Shown here piece after piece: positions 43,094-51,922 of a DNA stretch of 64,000 nucleotides. Numbering within the stretch: the first letter of the stretch is position 1; each line of letters starts with the position of its first letter. The stretch covers positions 124,001 through 188,000 of the forward strand of contig CAZSSH010000002.1 of the NCBI GenBank assembly GCA_964609825.1. Reading direction: 5' to 3'. The notes under the pieces were generated by a model. That model saw only the letters and a program-made list of their open reading frames with translations. It was not told the DNA's origin and made no database searches. The DNA is from CAZSSH01 sp964609825 (GTDB lineage: Bacteria > Verrucomicrobiota > Lentisphaeria > Victivallales > Victivallaceae). The translations under genes were made by a program, and so were the position numbers.

Positions 43094-44656
43094 ATGAGTC
43101 AAATTTTACATCAATTTGTCAAAAAAATATTGATTTCGGGACTGATTTTGACCGTGTTGCCGCTGGCGGCCGAAAACGTCAAGTATCTGTTGAGCGGCGA
43201 TGTATCGCTGCCCAGCACCGGCATCCGGATCAAAATTTTTAAGGGGATGTCACCGCAAATCCAGAACCCGCCGGCTGCCTTTGCCATCCGCAGCACAGAC
43301 AACGTTCGCATGTATCAGCTGGTCGATTTCTGGCGCTTCCGGCAAACCGCCGGGGTCTGGAGTTGCCCGGGAATCAAAATCACCGTCGGCGAAATCAAAC
43401 TGACACCGGCGGAGAACAATGAGCCGGTTGCCGAAAAAGAGCTCGACAGTAAATTCAAAGCCGTCGGCGAAATCAATAACGAAATACTCAAAAAATGGGT
43501 CGGCGATTTCTCCGGCCTCACGGTCAAAAACATTGCTCCCCTGGGCCGCAACCTGGCCGGGATCAAAGCCTTGGAGTGCGAGTTTGACCGGCAGCGCAGT
43601 TTTAAAAACATGGCCTTTATCATCCAGCCGACCAACTTTAAGAGCAATCTCATTTTTATCTGTTACACCGTCGATGAGGACGCCTTTGACCCGCGGGTCG
43701 AAAAAATGATCAACCAGTCGGTCAACTCGATCAACTGTTTCCCGCCCGCCACCGCCGCCAAAGAGGCCAAAATCGCGCTCGGCAACAAAAACTACTCCGC
43801 CGAGTATCAGGAAAGCCGCCAGCGGGTGATTGACAACATCAAAAATCTGCGCGAGTGGTGGTATATGGAGGGCAACAATTTTATTTTTGTCTCCAACCAA
43901 AAGAATCAGAAAAATATCGCCCGGCTCAAGCTTGATATTGAGCACGCGCGCGAGGTTTACGCCAAGTATTTCCCGCTGGAAACCGAGCTCAAGTCGATCA
44001 GCGTCATCAAAGTGTTTAACCAGCGCAACGAATATTTGACCTATGTCGGCAAAGACATGGAGTGGTCGGGCGGCATCTGGTCGCCCGCCAAGGCCGAGCT
44101 GGTGATTTCGCCGATCGACGAGCGTTTCCCCGAAAAAGCACGCCGCGAAATCGTTCAGCAGGTGGTGTTTCACGAGGGGTGCCACCAATATTTGTTTTAT
44201 GCCTTGGGCGAGCGCAACCCGGGGATGTGGTTCAATGAAGGGGCCGCCCAATTTTTTGAGGGCGTCGACTTCCGGGGAAATCTGCCGAGTTATGAAATCC
44301 CTGAGCATCATCTTAAAAAGATCACCGAGATGTTTGCCGCACGCCCAAAAAAGGATTTGAATACCTTGATCAACATGGACCGCGATGCCTTTTATGGCGC
44401 AGACAAAGAAAATAATTATCTGTTGGCCAATGCGTTGATGATTTATCTGTTGCGCGGCTGCGTCGCCGCCGACAAGCCCGAGTACGCTCAAATTGCCAAA
44501 AAGTATTACGAGGCTATCCGCAACGGCGAAGATTACGAAGAGGCCAATCAGACTGCGTTTGACAAAATCGACATGGACAAACTGAGCCAGGATCTCGCCG
44601 ACTTTTGGAGCAACAAACGCTTGGTCGACAAAGCGGAGAAACTCAAGTTTCCATGA
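43094..44656 (+). CDS. Exported zinc metallopeptidase (gluzincin-like, DUF1570-like)
   Basis: The 520-residue protein has an N-terminal signal segment (KKILISGLILTVLPLAAENV). A C-terminal peptidase domain carries VVFHEGCHQYLFY, an HExxH zinc motif, and about 20 residues later WFNEGAAQFFEG, the Glu ligand of gluzincins. The middle contains an oligomeric-helical region. DUF1570-like proteins of this layout are common in Planctomycetes and relatives. The frame is open to 43058, but ATG 43094 leaves a typical signal peptide; no clear ribosome-binding site is seen. Its stop overlaps the MATE start (ATGA). Confidence 0.75.
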   Translation: MSQILHQFVKKILISGLILTVLPLAAENVKYLLSGDVSLPSTGIRIKIFKGMSPQIQNPPAAFAIRSTDNVRMYQLVDFWRFRQTAGVWSCPGIKITVGEIKLTPAENNEPVAEKELDSKFKAVGEINNEILKKWVGDFSGLTVKNIAPLGRNLAGIKALECEFDRQRSFKNMAFIIQPTNFKSNLIFICYTVDEDAFDPRVEKMINQSVNSINCFPPATAAKEAKIALGNKNYSAEYQESRQRVIDNIKNLREWWYMEGNNFIFVSNQKNQKNIARLKLDIEHAREVYAKYFPLETELKSISVIKVFNQRNEYLTYVGKDMEWSGGIWSPAKAELVISPIDERFPEKARREIVQQVVFHEGCHQYLFYALGERNPGMWFNEGAAQFFEGVDFRGNLPSYEIPEHHLKKITEMFAARPKKDLNTLINMDRDAFYGADKENNYLLANALMIYLLRGCVAADKPEYAQIAKKYYEAIRNGEDYEEANQTAFDKIDMDKLSQDLADFWSNKRLVDKAEKLKFP

Positions 44657-45975
44657 GCTTTGACAACCGCACGATTATCCGCACCGCGCTGCCGGTACTG
44701 GCAAGCCTGCTGATGGAGCATTTGATCGGGATCACCGACACCGCCTTTTTGGGGCGCGTCGGCGAAGCCGAGCTCGCCGCCTCGGTGCTGGCCAATATCT
44801 TTTACATGATCATCTTTGTGGTCGGCGCCGGCTTCAGCACCGGGGCGCAGATCATCATTGCGCGGCGCAACGGCGAGCAAAACTTTTCCGCCATCGGCAA
44901 AGTGTTTTACTCCGGCGTCGGCTTTCAACTCATGCTGGCGGCGGCGCTGTTTCTCCTGACCCAGCTGTTGGCACCGTGGCTCCTGCGGCAACTCATCACC
45001 TCCGAAGCGATTTACGAGCAGACCATTCATTATGTCACTTGGCGCGTCTGGGGGCTTTTTTTTATCTTTACCATCTTGATGTTTCGCGCGTTTTTCATCG
45101 GGATCACGCAAACCCACATTTTGAGCATCGCCGCCGTGGTGACGGTGGCGGCCAATGTTTTGCTCAATTATCTCCTGATCTTCGGCCACTGGGGTTTGCC
45201 CGCCTTGGGCATCCGCGGGGCGGCGATCGCCTCGGCGCTGGCGGAGATGATCGGCTGCGGCTTCTTTATCGTCTACGCCCTCTACCGGGTCGATATTACG
45301 CGCTACGGCCTGCGCAAATTTGACTTTGAGTGGGCGATCCTCGGGCGGGTCTTCAACACTTCGGCGTGGACGATGCTCCAGTCGTTTCTCGCCATCAGCA
45401 TTTGGTTTGTCTTTTTTCTCGCCGTCGAACGGCTGGGCGAGCGGCCGCTGGCGGTCGTCAACCTCATCCGCACCTGCGCCATTATCCCCTTTTTGTTTAC
45501 CAACGCCTTTGCCTCGGTGACCAACTCGTTGATCAGCAATCTGATCGGTGCCGGACAGCAGGATCAAATCTATCGACTCATTAACCGGACGACGCTGCTG
45601 GCTTTGATGTTTGTCGGGCCGGTTCTGCTCTTTGTCTTACTGCTGCCGCAACTCTCCTTTATGCTCTACACCGACAATATGGGGCTCGTCGACGCGGCCG
45701 CCGCCAGCGCCTGGATGATGGTGCTGGCCAGCTTGGTGCAAGTCCCCGCCTTTATCTGGCTCAGCGCCGTCTCGGGGACCGGCAACACCAAATTTACCCT
45801 CATCATCGAGTCGGCGACGCTGGCAATCTACACGGTAAGCGTGCTCTACTTTGTAAGCTATCTCAAAGGAGGCATCACTTTGGCGTGGTCCACCGAGCTC
45901 ATTTACCAAATCTTTTTGCTCGGTTTCTCGCTTCTCTATATGACCAGCGGCCGCTGGCGCGGCAAAACCGTATAA
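44653..45975 (+). CDS. MATE-family multidrug/metabolite exporter
   Basis: The 440-residue transporter has twelve membrane helices. ALPVLASLLMEHLIGITDTAF is the family's first-helix motif, GAGFSTGAQIIIARRNGEQ the first-half loop, and the C-terminal half repeats the pattern with NAFASVTNSLISNLIGAGQQ. It exports cationic compounds or metabolites using Na+ or H+. It is coupled to the zinc peptidase gene through a four-base overlap; the frame starts earlier at 44605, inside that gene. Confidence 0.9.
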   Translation: MSFDNRTIIRTALPVLASLLMEHLIGITDTAFLGRVGEAELAASVLANIFYMIIFVVGAGFSTGAQIIIARRNGEQNFSAIGKVFYSGVGFQLMLAAALFLLTQLLAPWLLRQLITSEAIYEQTIHYVTWRVWGLFFIFTILMFRAFFIGITQTHILSIAAVVTVAANVLLNYLLIFGHWGLPALGIRGAAIASALAEMIGCGFFIVYALYRVDITRYGLRKFDFEWAILGRVFNTSAWTMLQSFLAISIWFVFFLAVERLGERPLAVVNLIRTCAIIPFLFTNAFASVTNSLISNLIGAGQQDQIYRLINRTTLLALMFVGPVLLFVLLLPQLSFMLYTDNMGLVDAAAASAWMMVLASLVQVPAFIWLSAVSGTGNTKFTLIIESATLAIYTVSVLYFVSYLKGGITLAWSTELIYQIFLLGFSLLYMTSGRWRGKTV

Positions 45976-46001
45976 TTTTTAACAAAATATCAATTCGACG
46001 C

Positions 46002-46046
46002 TTGATTATTATTCCCTTAGTGTTATAATAGATATAGAACATCTAT
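46002..46046 (+). promoter_or_regulatory. Promoter with operator for the GntR operon
   Basis: TTGATT, 16 bp, TATAAT (46002-46029), and a perfect inverted repeat ATAGAT-n7-ATCTAT (46028-46046) overlapping the -10 end and start site. It is likely bound by the adjacent GntR protein as autoregulation. Confidence 0.65.
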
Positions 46047-46065
46047 AACAAAACGCGAGGCAACC

Positions 46066-46446
46066 ATGTTTTTTGCCGTCAACCCCGACAGCGCCAAGCC
46101 GCTCTATGAGCAATTGGCCGACAACATCAAAGAGCAAATCCACAGCGGCAAACTCCAGCCGGGTGACAAACTGCCGCCGGTGCGGGTCCTGGCCGAAACA
46201 CTCAACATCAACATGCACACCGTCCGCCACGCCTACCGGCTGCTGGCCGATGACAACATCGTCCGCTTGCGCCTCGGGCAAAGCACCACCGTAAATCCGC
46301 TGCCTTCGGCCGCCAAGCCTGACCGGCAAACCGCCAATTATCTCTTAAAAAAGTGGGCGGAGCTGCGCCGCGAAGCCTTTTTGCGCGGCGTCGATGCGCA
46401 ACAGCTGTGGCTGCTCATTCAAAACGAGGAGGAGTCTCATGCGTAA
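46066..46446 (+). CDS. GntR-family (YtrA type) transcription regulator
   Basis: The 126-residue protein has a GntR winged helix: PLYEQLADNIKEQIHSGKLQ, GDKLPPVRVLAETLNINMHT and RHAYRLLADDNIVRLRLGQ. The short C-terminal part without a ligand domain is typical of the YtrA subgroup, which usually controls an adjoining membrane protein or ABC transporter. The next gene, a membrane protein, overlaps it by 8 bp. The palindrome in its own promoter is a good operator candidate. Confidence 0.88.
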   Translation: MFFAVNPDSAKPLYEQLADNIKEQIHSGKLQPGDKLPPVRVLAETLNINMHTVRHAYRLLADDNIVRLRLGQSTTVNPLPSAAKPDRQTANYLLKKWAELRREAFLRGVDAQQLWLLIQNEEESHA

Positions 46447-47359
46447 TTTGGATTGGAAAAAATGGAGCTTTCTTCCCGCCTTGCTGCTGATCGCGGGAAC
46501 GGCGGTCATTTTAAGCCGGATAGACCCGGCGCAAAACTGGCCGACGCATTATAATTTTGCGGGCAAAGCCGATGCGTTCGGCAAGGTGAAACAATTGTGG
46601 CCGTTGCTGGGGGTGGAAATTTTTCTCACCGCCATGATGGTTGCCCTCGACGAGGGATTGCGCCAGCTGCGTTCGCGCAAATGGCAATTTGCGAGTACTT
46701 TGGCCGCATTGATCAACTCACTCTTTTTTTATCCGTTATGGCGACAGTATCAAGTCGGGCCGACCGGCATAATCGAACACTTTTTAAGCGGTCAATTGTT
46801 GTTCGCGCTCGCTATGGCCGGAGCCGCTTACACATTGGAGGCATTGCGACAACCATTGCCGCCGGCCGAACCGGAAGCCCCGCCGGCGCTCCCCGCTTTG
46901 ACAGACCGCAATTTTTGCTATTACGAGCACTGCAACCCGATGTGGATTAATATTTTATTAATTCTCGCGAGTTGCATCACATTTATCCCGATGGCAATGG
47001 GGCAATTTCCGGCAGTACCGATTATCCTCGGGATGTTTTTAATTTTGTTTGTCGGCGGCTTTCATGTCGCGGTCAGCCGTGAGCGCTTCACGGTATATTT
47101 TGGGATACTTAAGATCAAATTATTGAATCTCAAATTGGCCGATATCCAAACGGCGGAAGTCACCGAGTTCAACCCGGTGCGCGAGTTTGGCGGCTGGGGC
47201 ATCCGTTACGGCAGCAAGTGCGGCTGGGGCTTTATCCTCGGCAGCCGCGGAGTAAAACTCGTCACCGCGCGCGGCCGCCGCATTACGGTAAGCATGCGGT
47301 TCCCGGAGATTGCGCTCGCCATTTGGCAAAATCAAGCCTCAGCAAACCAAAATTGTTGA
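46439..47359 (+). CDS. DUF1648-like membrane protein
   Basis: The 306-residue protein starts with a membrane helix, then NWPTHYNFAGKADAFGKVKQ, the DUF1648 signature (P-x-H-x-x-x-x-G-x-x-D). Further helices lie around residues 50-130 and 175-220. The C-terminal soluble part (about 225-306) looks like a small beta domain. It is coupled to the GntR gene by overlap and presumably controlled by it. DUF1648 proteins often accompany GntR/ArsR regulators and are thought to act in the envelope; the exact role is unknown. The 3' end overlaps the convergent lyase by 21 bp. Confidence 0.7.
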   Translation: MRNLDWKKWSFLPALLLIAGTAVILSRIDPAQNWPTHYNFAGKADAFGKVKQLWPLLGVEIFLTAMMVALDEGLRQLRSRKWQFASTLAALINSLFFYPLWRQYQVGPTGIIEHFLSGQLLFALAMAGAAYTLEALRQPLPPAEPEAPPALPALTDRNFCYYEHCNPMWINILLILASCITFIPMAMGQFPAVPIILGMFLILFVGGFHVAVSRERFTVYFGILKIKLLNLKLADIQTAEVTEFNPVREFGGWGIRYGSKCGWGFILGSRGVKLVTARGRRITVSMRFPEIALAIWQNQASANQNC

Positions 47360-48253
47360 CGCGTCCATAATTTTTTTCATCGCCGACGCGATCTCGCGTT
47401 TTTGCCCCTCGTTGAGCGGCAACAGCGGCAGACGCGGGTCGCCGCAATCGATGTTTTTAAGGCGCATCATCGCTTTGCCGGCGGCAATCCCGCCAAATTT
47501 GACCAAAATATCCACCCCCTGACACACTTGACGCATGAGAAGCTTTACCCGCTCCCAGTCTCCGGCGGCAAACGCGCAGTCGATTTGCCGGTAAAGCTCC
47601 GCCGAGTAATTGTAAGTGCTGCCGATAAATCCTTTGGCTCCGAGCGCCAATGCCCCGGCGTAAAACTCATCCACGCCATAGACAATATCGTATTTGCCGT
47701 CGGCGAAATTCAAACAGTTTTGATACTCGTAAAAATTGTGGTGATTAAACTTGATCCCGGCGAGATTGGGAATTTTACCGTCGGCATACGCCAAAAATTC
47801 CGCCATCGGCAAATTGACATTGGCATTCATCGTATGATAGTAATAAAACGGCAACTCGGGCGCAAAAGCGGCGACCTTTTTACAAAGTTCGGTGAGCGCC
47901 GCCACATTGGCTGGCTTAAAATAACAAGGCGGCACAATCGAGGTGGCGTCATAGGATAATTTCTGTGCCGCCTTGCCCAGAACCTCCATATCTTTAACGG
48001 ACAGCGCGCCGACATGAGCAATGAGCTTCAATTTTCCCCGGGAAGCAGTACTCCAGGCACGCATGATTTCGAGACGTTCGGCCACCGAACAGGAAATCCC
48101 CTCACCGGTGGTGCCGCAAATATAAGCGCCGACGATGCCGTCGGCAATCAAAGCGTTTGCCTGTTTCTCAATTTCCTGGTAATTCACTTCTCCTTTGCCG
48201 TCAAACGGGGTAAACGGGGCGGCCAGCAAACCGGTCAATTTGGTGATTTTCAT
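47339..48253 (-). CDS. DapA/NanA-family aldolase (N-acetylneuraminate lyase-like)
   Basis: The 304-residue class I aldolase of the DHDPS/NAL family shows TGLLAAPFTPFDGKGEVNYQ, the GTTGEG loop, a Tyr in PFYYYHTMNANVNLPM and the Schiff-base Lys in LAGIKFNHHN. The YYYH segment and absence of dap or lys neighbours favour a sialic-acid-type lyase over dihydrodipicolinate synthase; this is inference. It is divergent from a broken AraC gene and near a LacI gene. NagA elsewhere in the window could act downstream on amino-sugars. Confidence 0.75.
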   Translation of the reverse strand: MKITKLTGLLAAPFTPFDGKGEVNYQEIEKQANALIADGIVGAYICGTTGEGISCSVAERLEIMRAWSTASRGKLKLIAHVGALSVKDMEVLGKAAQKLSYDATSIVPPCYFKPANVAALTELCKKVAAFAPELPFYYYHTMNANVNLPMAEFLAYADGKIPNLAGIKFNHHNFYEYQNCLNFADGKYDIVYGVDEFYAGALALGAKGFIGSTYNYSAELYRQIDCAFAAGDWERVKLLMRQVCQGVDILVKFGGIAAGKAMMRLKNIDCGDPRLPLLPLNEGQKREIASAMKKIMDASTILVC

Positions 48254-48516
48254 AATGATCTCTCCGATTGATTATTTTTTGACGAAAGAGCCGCATCCGG
48301 CCAAGCCGGGGTATCCGGCCCGATCATTGCCGACCGCAACTTTTTTAGTCGGCATATTGGCACTCTTTTTTTGTTGCATGCGTTATAGTATAGCAATAAA
48401 ACAGAGAAGTGTCAATGATAAAAAGAGTTTAATAATAATACAAATTTAACACTTTTTGGGAATACAACTTGCATTTGATTTGATTTAAGATATGTTATTA
48501 CAGGGAGTAACAATAA
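48254..48516. promoter_or_regulatory. Divergent regulatory region between lyase and AraC genes
   Basis: The minus strand has TTGACA, 17 bp, TATACT (48387-48415), a near-consensus promoter for the lyase. Its leader is about 125 bases and contains GCCGG-rich inverted segments (48290-48330). No strong plus-strand promoter is obvious in front of the AraC gene. Confidence 0.6.
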
Positions 48517-49372
48517 TTGAGCGAAATCAATATAATGATTAAAGCACTCGGCCGCGTCCGGCGGACCGCGGGCGAAAAAATCAGCTTCGCCGATGCCCGG
48601 CCATTGCCGCCGGCGCCGCTGCGCACCTATTTGCACCCGTACCGGCGGTTGATTGTGATGATTTCCGGCGAGCGTAAAATGACGTTTGCCCGCGACCACC
48701 GGATCGTAACGATGGTATTGCGGCCGGGAAACATGCTTTTTGCCCATCCCGGAGCATGGGTAGAGGAGAGTTTCACCGGGCCGCATGAAATTTTTTCGGC
48801 CGTGTTTCTCAATGACGGCATCCGCTTCATCCGCCACCTCGTCCGTGAAAAAGATGACATGCACCCCCCCGGCCAAAACTGTATTTCACACGGCGACACC
48901 GCTGTCAAAGAGCGGCAATCACACGTTGGAGGCGATTTTATGCGGCGACGGCGATGACTTTGCCGCCAAACAAAATTGCAGTGCGCTGCTGTACCAATTG
49001 GAGACCGAGCTCCGGCAGTCGCTCGCCGCGCCGTTGTCACGGCGGGAACAAGCGTGGAGCAATATTCAGGAGTATATCCAGATGAATCTTTGCCGCGACA
49101 TCGGCCGCCGCGACATCGCCGATGCGGTCGGGCTCCACAGTGCCGCGCTGTCGCGGCTGATCCGGCAAAAAAGCGGTCTCACGTTGCGCGGGTATATCAA
49201 CTTTATCCGCCTCGAGTATGCGCAAAATCTGCTCGGCGACGCCCAATTGACCGTTGACGAAATCGCCATGCAATGCGGCTTTTGCTACACCAGTTATTTT
49301 ATCCGCAACTACCGCAAAATGTTCGGCATCTCACCGGGCGCCGGGCGCAAAACCGCCGACGGCGGTCAATAA
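48517..49372 (+). pseudogene. AraC-family regulator gene, frame broken near a C7 tract
   Basis: Two overlapping frames encode halves of one protein. Frame A (48517-48957) has the N-terminal cupin-like part, PYRRLIVMISGERKMTFARD and LRPGNMLFAHPGAWVEESFT. Frame B, read to 49372, has the two helix-turn-helix motifs, RRDIADAVGLHSAALSRLIR and TVDEIAMQCGFCYTSYFIRN. Changing the run of seven C at 48864-48870 to six C would join them into one protein of about 280 residues. So it is a frameshifted pseudogene, a slipped-strand on/off switch or an assembly error. The start may be TTG 48517 (GGGAG upstream) or ATG 48535. It would regulate the divergent lyase. The 3' end overlaps the lacI-type gene by 7 bp. 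Confidence 0.7.
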
Positions 49373-50337
49373 ATCCGGCTCACCGAGTTGCGCTCAATGA
49401 GCGAAAACGGGAGCTCGATTTTTTCTTTTGCAGCCGGGGAATTCTCGCGCAACACCAGCTCGACTGCGGTCTCCGCCATCTTTTGCAACGGGCAGCAAAT
49501 AGTGCTTAGGGAGGGGCGCTGAAACTCGGAAATCCCCGGATTCTCAAAGCCCAGCAAAGAGATGTCGTCGGGGATCTTGCGGTTGGCCAGCTCCTGAATC
49601 AGCCAGTTGATTTCCAAAACCTTCATATCCTCCCCCGTGACCCATACCGCCGTCACTCCGGCATCAATGAGTTGCTTGACTGCAAGGTGCGGCGGCGCGG
49701 TATTGACGATTTTGAGGACCGGCAGACCCGCCTTTTGATAAAGGTCGGCGAGCCCGGCCACCCGGCGCATCCCGGAGTAATCGGCCTCATGGATCACTGC
49801 AACTTTGCGGTGACCGTTGGCATAAAAGTACTCGCCGGCACGGTGACCGATGGCATAATGGTTAAAGTAAACGCTGTCAAACAAATCGGCGTGCTCGTCG
49901 CTGGTCCAGACGATCGGCACGTTGCGCAATTTCTTTAATACCGCAATCGTTTTGGGCTCCCAGGCGATCCCGATCACGCCGTCAAACCAGTGCGCCGCCA
50001 AATTATCGATGCGGTCCTCGGTGACCATGGTGATCTCGGCATCAGCGCGGGAGAGGGCAAAGCAAATGTACTGGGTCAAGCTGTTGACATAGCCGCCCAT
50101 CAAGGTTTTGTGCGGAGGCTCGGTCACCAGCGCAATTTGCGGACTCCGGACGCCGACGCGCGGGCGGAACCCCAATTGGCGCGCCGCCGCCAGCACCCGG
50201 ATCGAGGTCTCGGCGGGAATCAAGGCGCTGTTGTTAAATACCCGGCTCACCGTACCGGCGGAGACACCGGAGAGCTCGGCAACTTTTTGCAAAACTGCGG
50301 AACTCTTATTTTTTTCGGACTTGATCTCTTTTTTCAT
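49366..50337 (-). CDS. LacI-family transcription regulator
   Basis: The 323-residue repressor has the LacI helix-turn-helix (VLQKVAELSGVSAGTVSRVF) and hinge (ARQLGFRPR). A periplasmic-binding-protein-like sugar domain follows: HWFDGVIGIAWE, NGHRKVAVIHEAD, VTGEDMKVLEINWL and GFENPGISEFQRPSLSTI. It probably senses a sugar and controls nearby carbohydrate genes such as the lyase. Its own promoter (TTGACT, 17 bp, TATAAT at 50366-50394 minus) is followed by an ATGCAT-centred palindrome, suggesting autoregulation. Confidence 0.9.
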   Translation of the reverse strand: MKKEIKSEKNKSSAVLQKVAELSGVSAGTVSRVFNNSALIPAETSIRVLAAARQLGFRPRVGVRSPQIALVTEPPHKTLMGGYVNSLTQYICFALSRADAEITMVTEDRIDNLAAHWFDGVIGIAWEPKTIAVLKKLRNVPIVWTSDEHADLFDSVYFNHYAIGHRAGEYFYANGHRKVAVIHEADYSGMRRVAGLADLYQKAGLPVLKIVNTAPPHLAVKQLIDAGVTAVWVTGEDMKVLEINWLIQELANRKIPDDISLLGFENPGISEFQRPSLSTICCPLQKMAETAVELVLRENSPAAKEKIELPFSLIERNSVSRIY

Positions 50338-50365
50338 AGCATACCTGTAAAATTAATCATGCATA

Positions 50366-50394
50366 ATTATATCATGACCAAAGCATAAAGTCAA
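50366..50394 (-). promoter_or_regulatory. Promoter of the LacI-family gene
   Basis: Minus strand TTGACT, 17 bp, TATAAT. The near-palindrome around ATGCAT at 50358-50363 lies at the expected start site. Confidence 0.65.
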
Positions 50395-50463
50395 GAGCAA
50401 GCACCGGAAATAATGTAAAATTTGCATAAAAATGACTTTTGATTGCACTCAAATGCAAAAAAA

Positions 50464-50487
50464 AGACCGCCCCATACGGAACGGTCT
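50464..50487 (-). terminator. Terminator of the aspartokinase gene
   Basis: Minus-strand AGACCG/CGGTCT stem followed by eight T, 18 bp past the stop codon. Confidence 0.85.
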
Positions 50488-50505
50488 AAAAAAGGCGACA
50501 GCCAA

Positions 50506-51906
50506 TTACTTCTCGACAAGCTCGCGGTGCAATGCGACTTGCGCATTTTTGAAGTCTTCGCGGTCGATGATAAACTGCATATTGACTTGACGGGTGCATT
50601 GATCCATCGCCAAAATGTTGATGTGAGCACCGGCCAGAGCACCGGCGGCGCGGGACAACAGCCCCGGGATCTTCATATTGCTGCCCATGGCGCCGATGAT
50701 CGCCACTTCGCGCGTTTCGACCAACGCGGTCGGAAAGCGGTGGCGAATCTCCTCGATGCAGCGGTTGAGATTGGTCGAGCGCGCCGAAACATAATGCTCA
50801 ATGGTGTTGGCATTGGTGTTTTTGGCAATGTAGCTGATCTTGTAATGATTGAAGCTCTCGCACAAGCGGAAATCATAGCCGCTCTGACCGACCATTTCGG
50901 GGTCGTGGACGATGATCGCAATCACATCGTTGCGCCCGCAAATCATATCGACTTTGGGGGTTTCCGATTTATAATCGCGCTGAATCAAGGTCCCGGGGTG
51001 CTCGGGGTCAAACGCGTTTTTGACGCGAATCGGTATATTTTTATACTCCATCTCCTTGGAGGCTTTGGGGTGGATCGCCTCCATCGCCATGTCGGCCAGC
51101 TGGTCGGCAATGTCAAAATTGGTGTGACCGATGATTTTGACGTGATCGACGCCGATCAACTTGGGGTCCCCGGTGGAAAGGTGAAACTCTTTATGAATCA
51201 CCCCTTCGCGCGCCTCGGTAACCACCGCAAATTTGCTGAACGTGATCTCGCTGTAGCCGCGGTCAAACTTGGCCATCACACCCTCAGCGCACTTGGCGTA
51301 CCCGGTGACGATCGGCATGCAAGAGGAAAAATCGAGGTTCTCAATATTGCGGGCGATGGTGTCCTCCATGGTGCCCGTCTCGTGGTCTTTCCATCCCGAG
51401 AGATCTACAAACACGGCGTTGACGCCCTGCTTTTGCAAAATCAAAGTGGAGTTATAACCGCTGTGCGCTTCGCCGATGGAGCTCAAAAGCTCGCGGGTGG
51501 TCGGCAGATAATCGGTGGGCTTAAAGTGGCCGAAGCCGCGCAGCTGCACCAGATTGCGGATGCAGCTTTTAATCCCGTCCATACGCTCGTTGACAAAAGC
51601 GTCGGCGAGGCTTTGATCCAACCCGAGGCTCTCAAAAGAGCGGTTGAGCTCGATCATTTTGGCACGGGTGTCCTCCAGTTTATCTTCCCAATCCTTGTGC
51701 CCGGCGGCGAAACTCGCATAAATGCCCGGCTCGCCGGTCTTTTTGTCCTCCAAGAGCAAATTGGTGATCCCGCCGTAAGCTGAGACAACAAAGACCCGGT
51801 TATAAAGATCGGCGCCTTTGCGCTTGCCGATCAAAATGTTGCTCATCAGCTCCCCGAAGCGGGTCATCGAGGTGCCGCCGATTTTTTCGACTGTATGATT
51901 TCCCAT
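50506..51906 (-). CDS. lysC: Aspartate kinase
   Basis: The 466-residue enzyme phosphorylates aspartate, the first step to lysine, threonine and methionine. The N-terminal VEKIGGTSM is the kinase motif (usually KFGGTS), with VFVVSAYGG and FDRGYSEITFSKFAVVTEA as further catalytic blocks. The C-terminal part has two ACT-type regulatory domains (VREVAIIGAMGSNMKIPGLL-like and the end). The KIGG variant and ARE-less layout make it an atypical branch of the family. It is 16 bp downstream of the homoserine dehydrogenase gene in one operon. Confidence 0.9.
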   Translation of the reverse strand: MGNHTVEKIGGTSMTRFGELMSNILIGKRKGADLYNRVFVVSAYGGITNLLLEDKKTGEPGIYASFAAGHKDWEDKLEDTRAKMIELNRSFESLGLDQSLADAFVNERMDGIKSCIRNLVQLRGFGHFKPTDYLPTTRELLSSIGEAHSGYNSTLILQKQGVNAVFVDLSGWKDHETGTMEDTIARNIENLDFSSCMPIVTGYAKCAEGVMAKFDRGYSEITFSKFAVVTEAREGVIHKEFHLSTGDPKLIGVDHVKIIGHTNFDIADQLADMAMEAIHPKASKEMEYKNIPIRVKNAFDPEHPGTLIQRDYKSETPKVDMICGRNDVIAIIVHDPEMVGQSGYDFRLCESFNHYKISYIAKNTNANTIEHYVSARSTNLNRCIEEIRHRFPTALVETREVAIIGAMGSNMKIPGLLSRAAGALAGAHINILAMDQCTRQVNMQFIIDREDFKNAQVALHRELVEK

Positions 51907-51922
51907 AAAAGTCCAGTTCCTC

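Noticed and set aside
43250..44491. Minus-strand open frame of 413 codons opposite the zinc peptidase
   Set aside because: Antisense shadow; the plus-strand gene carries HExxH and a signal peptide.
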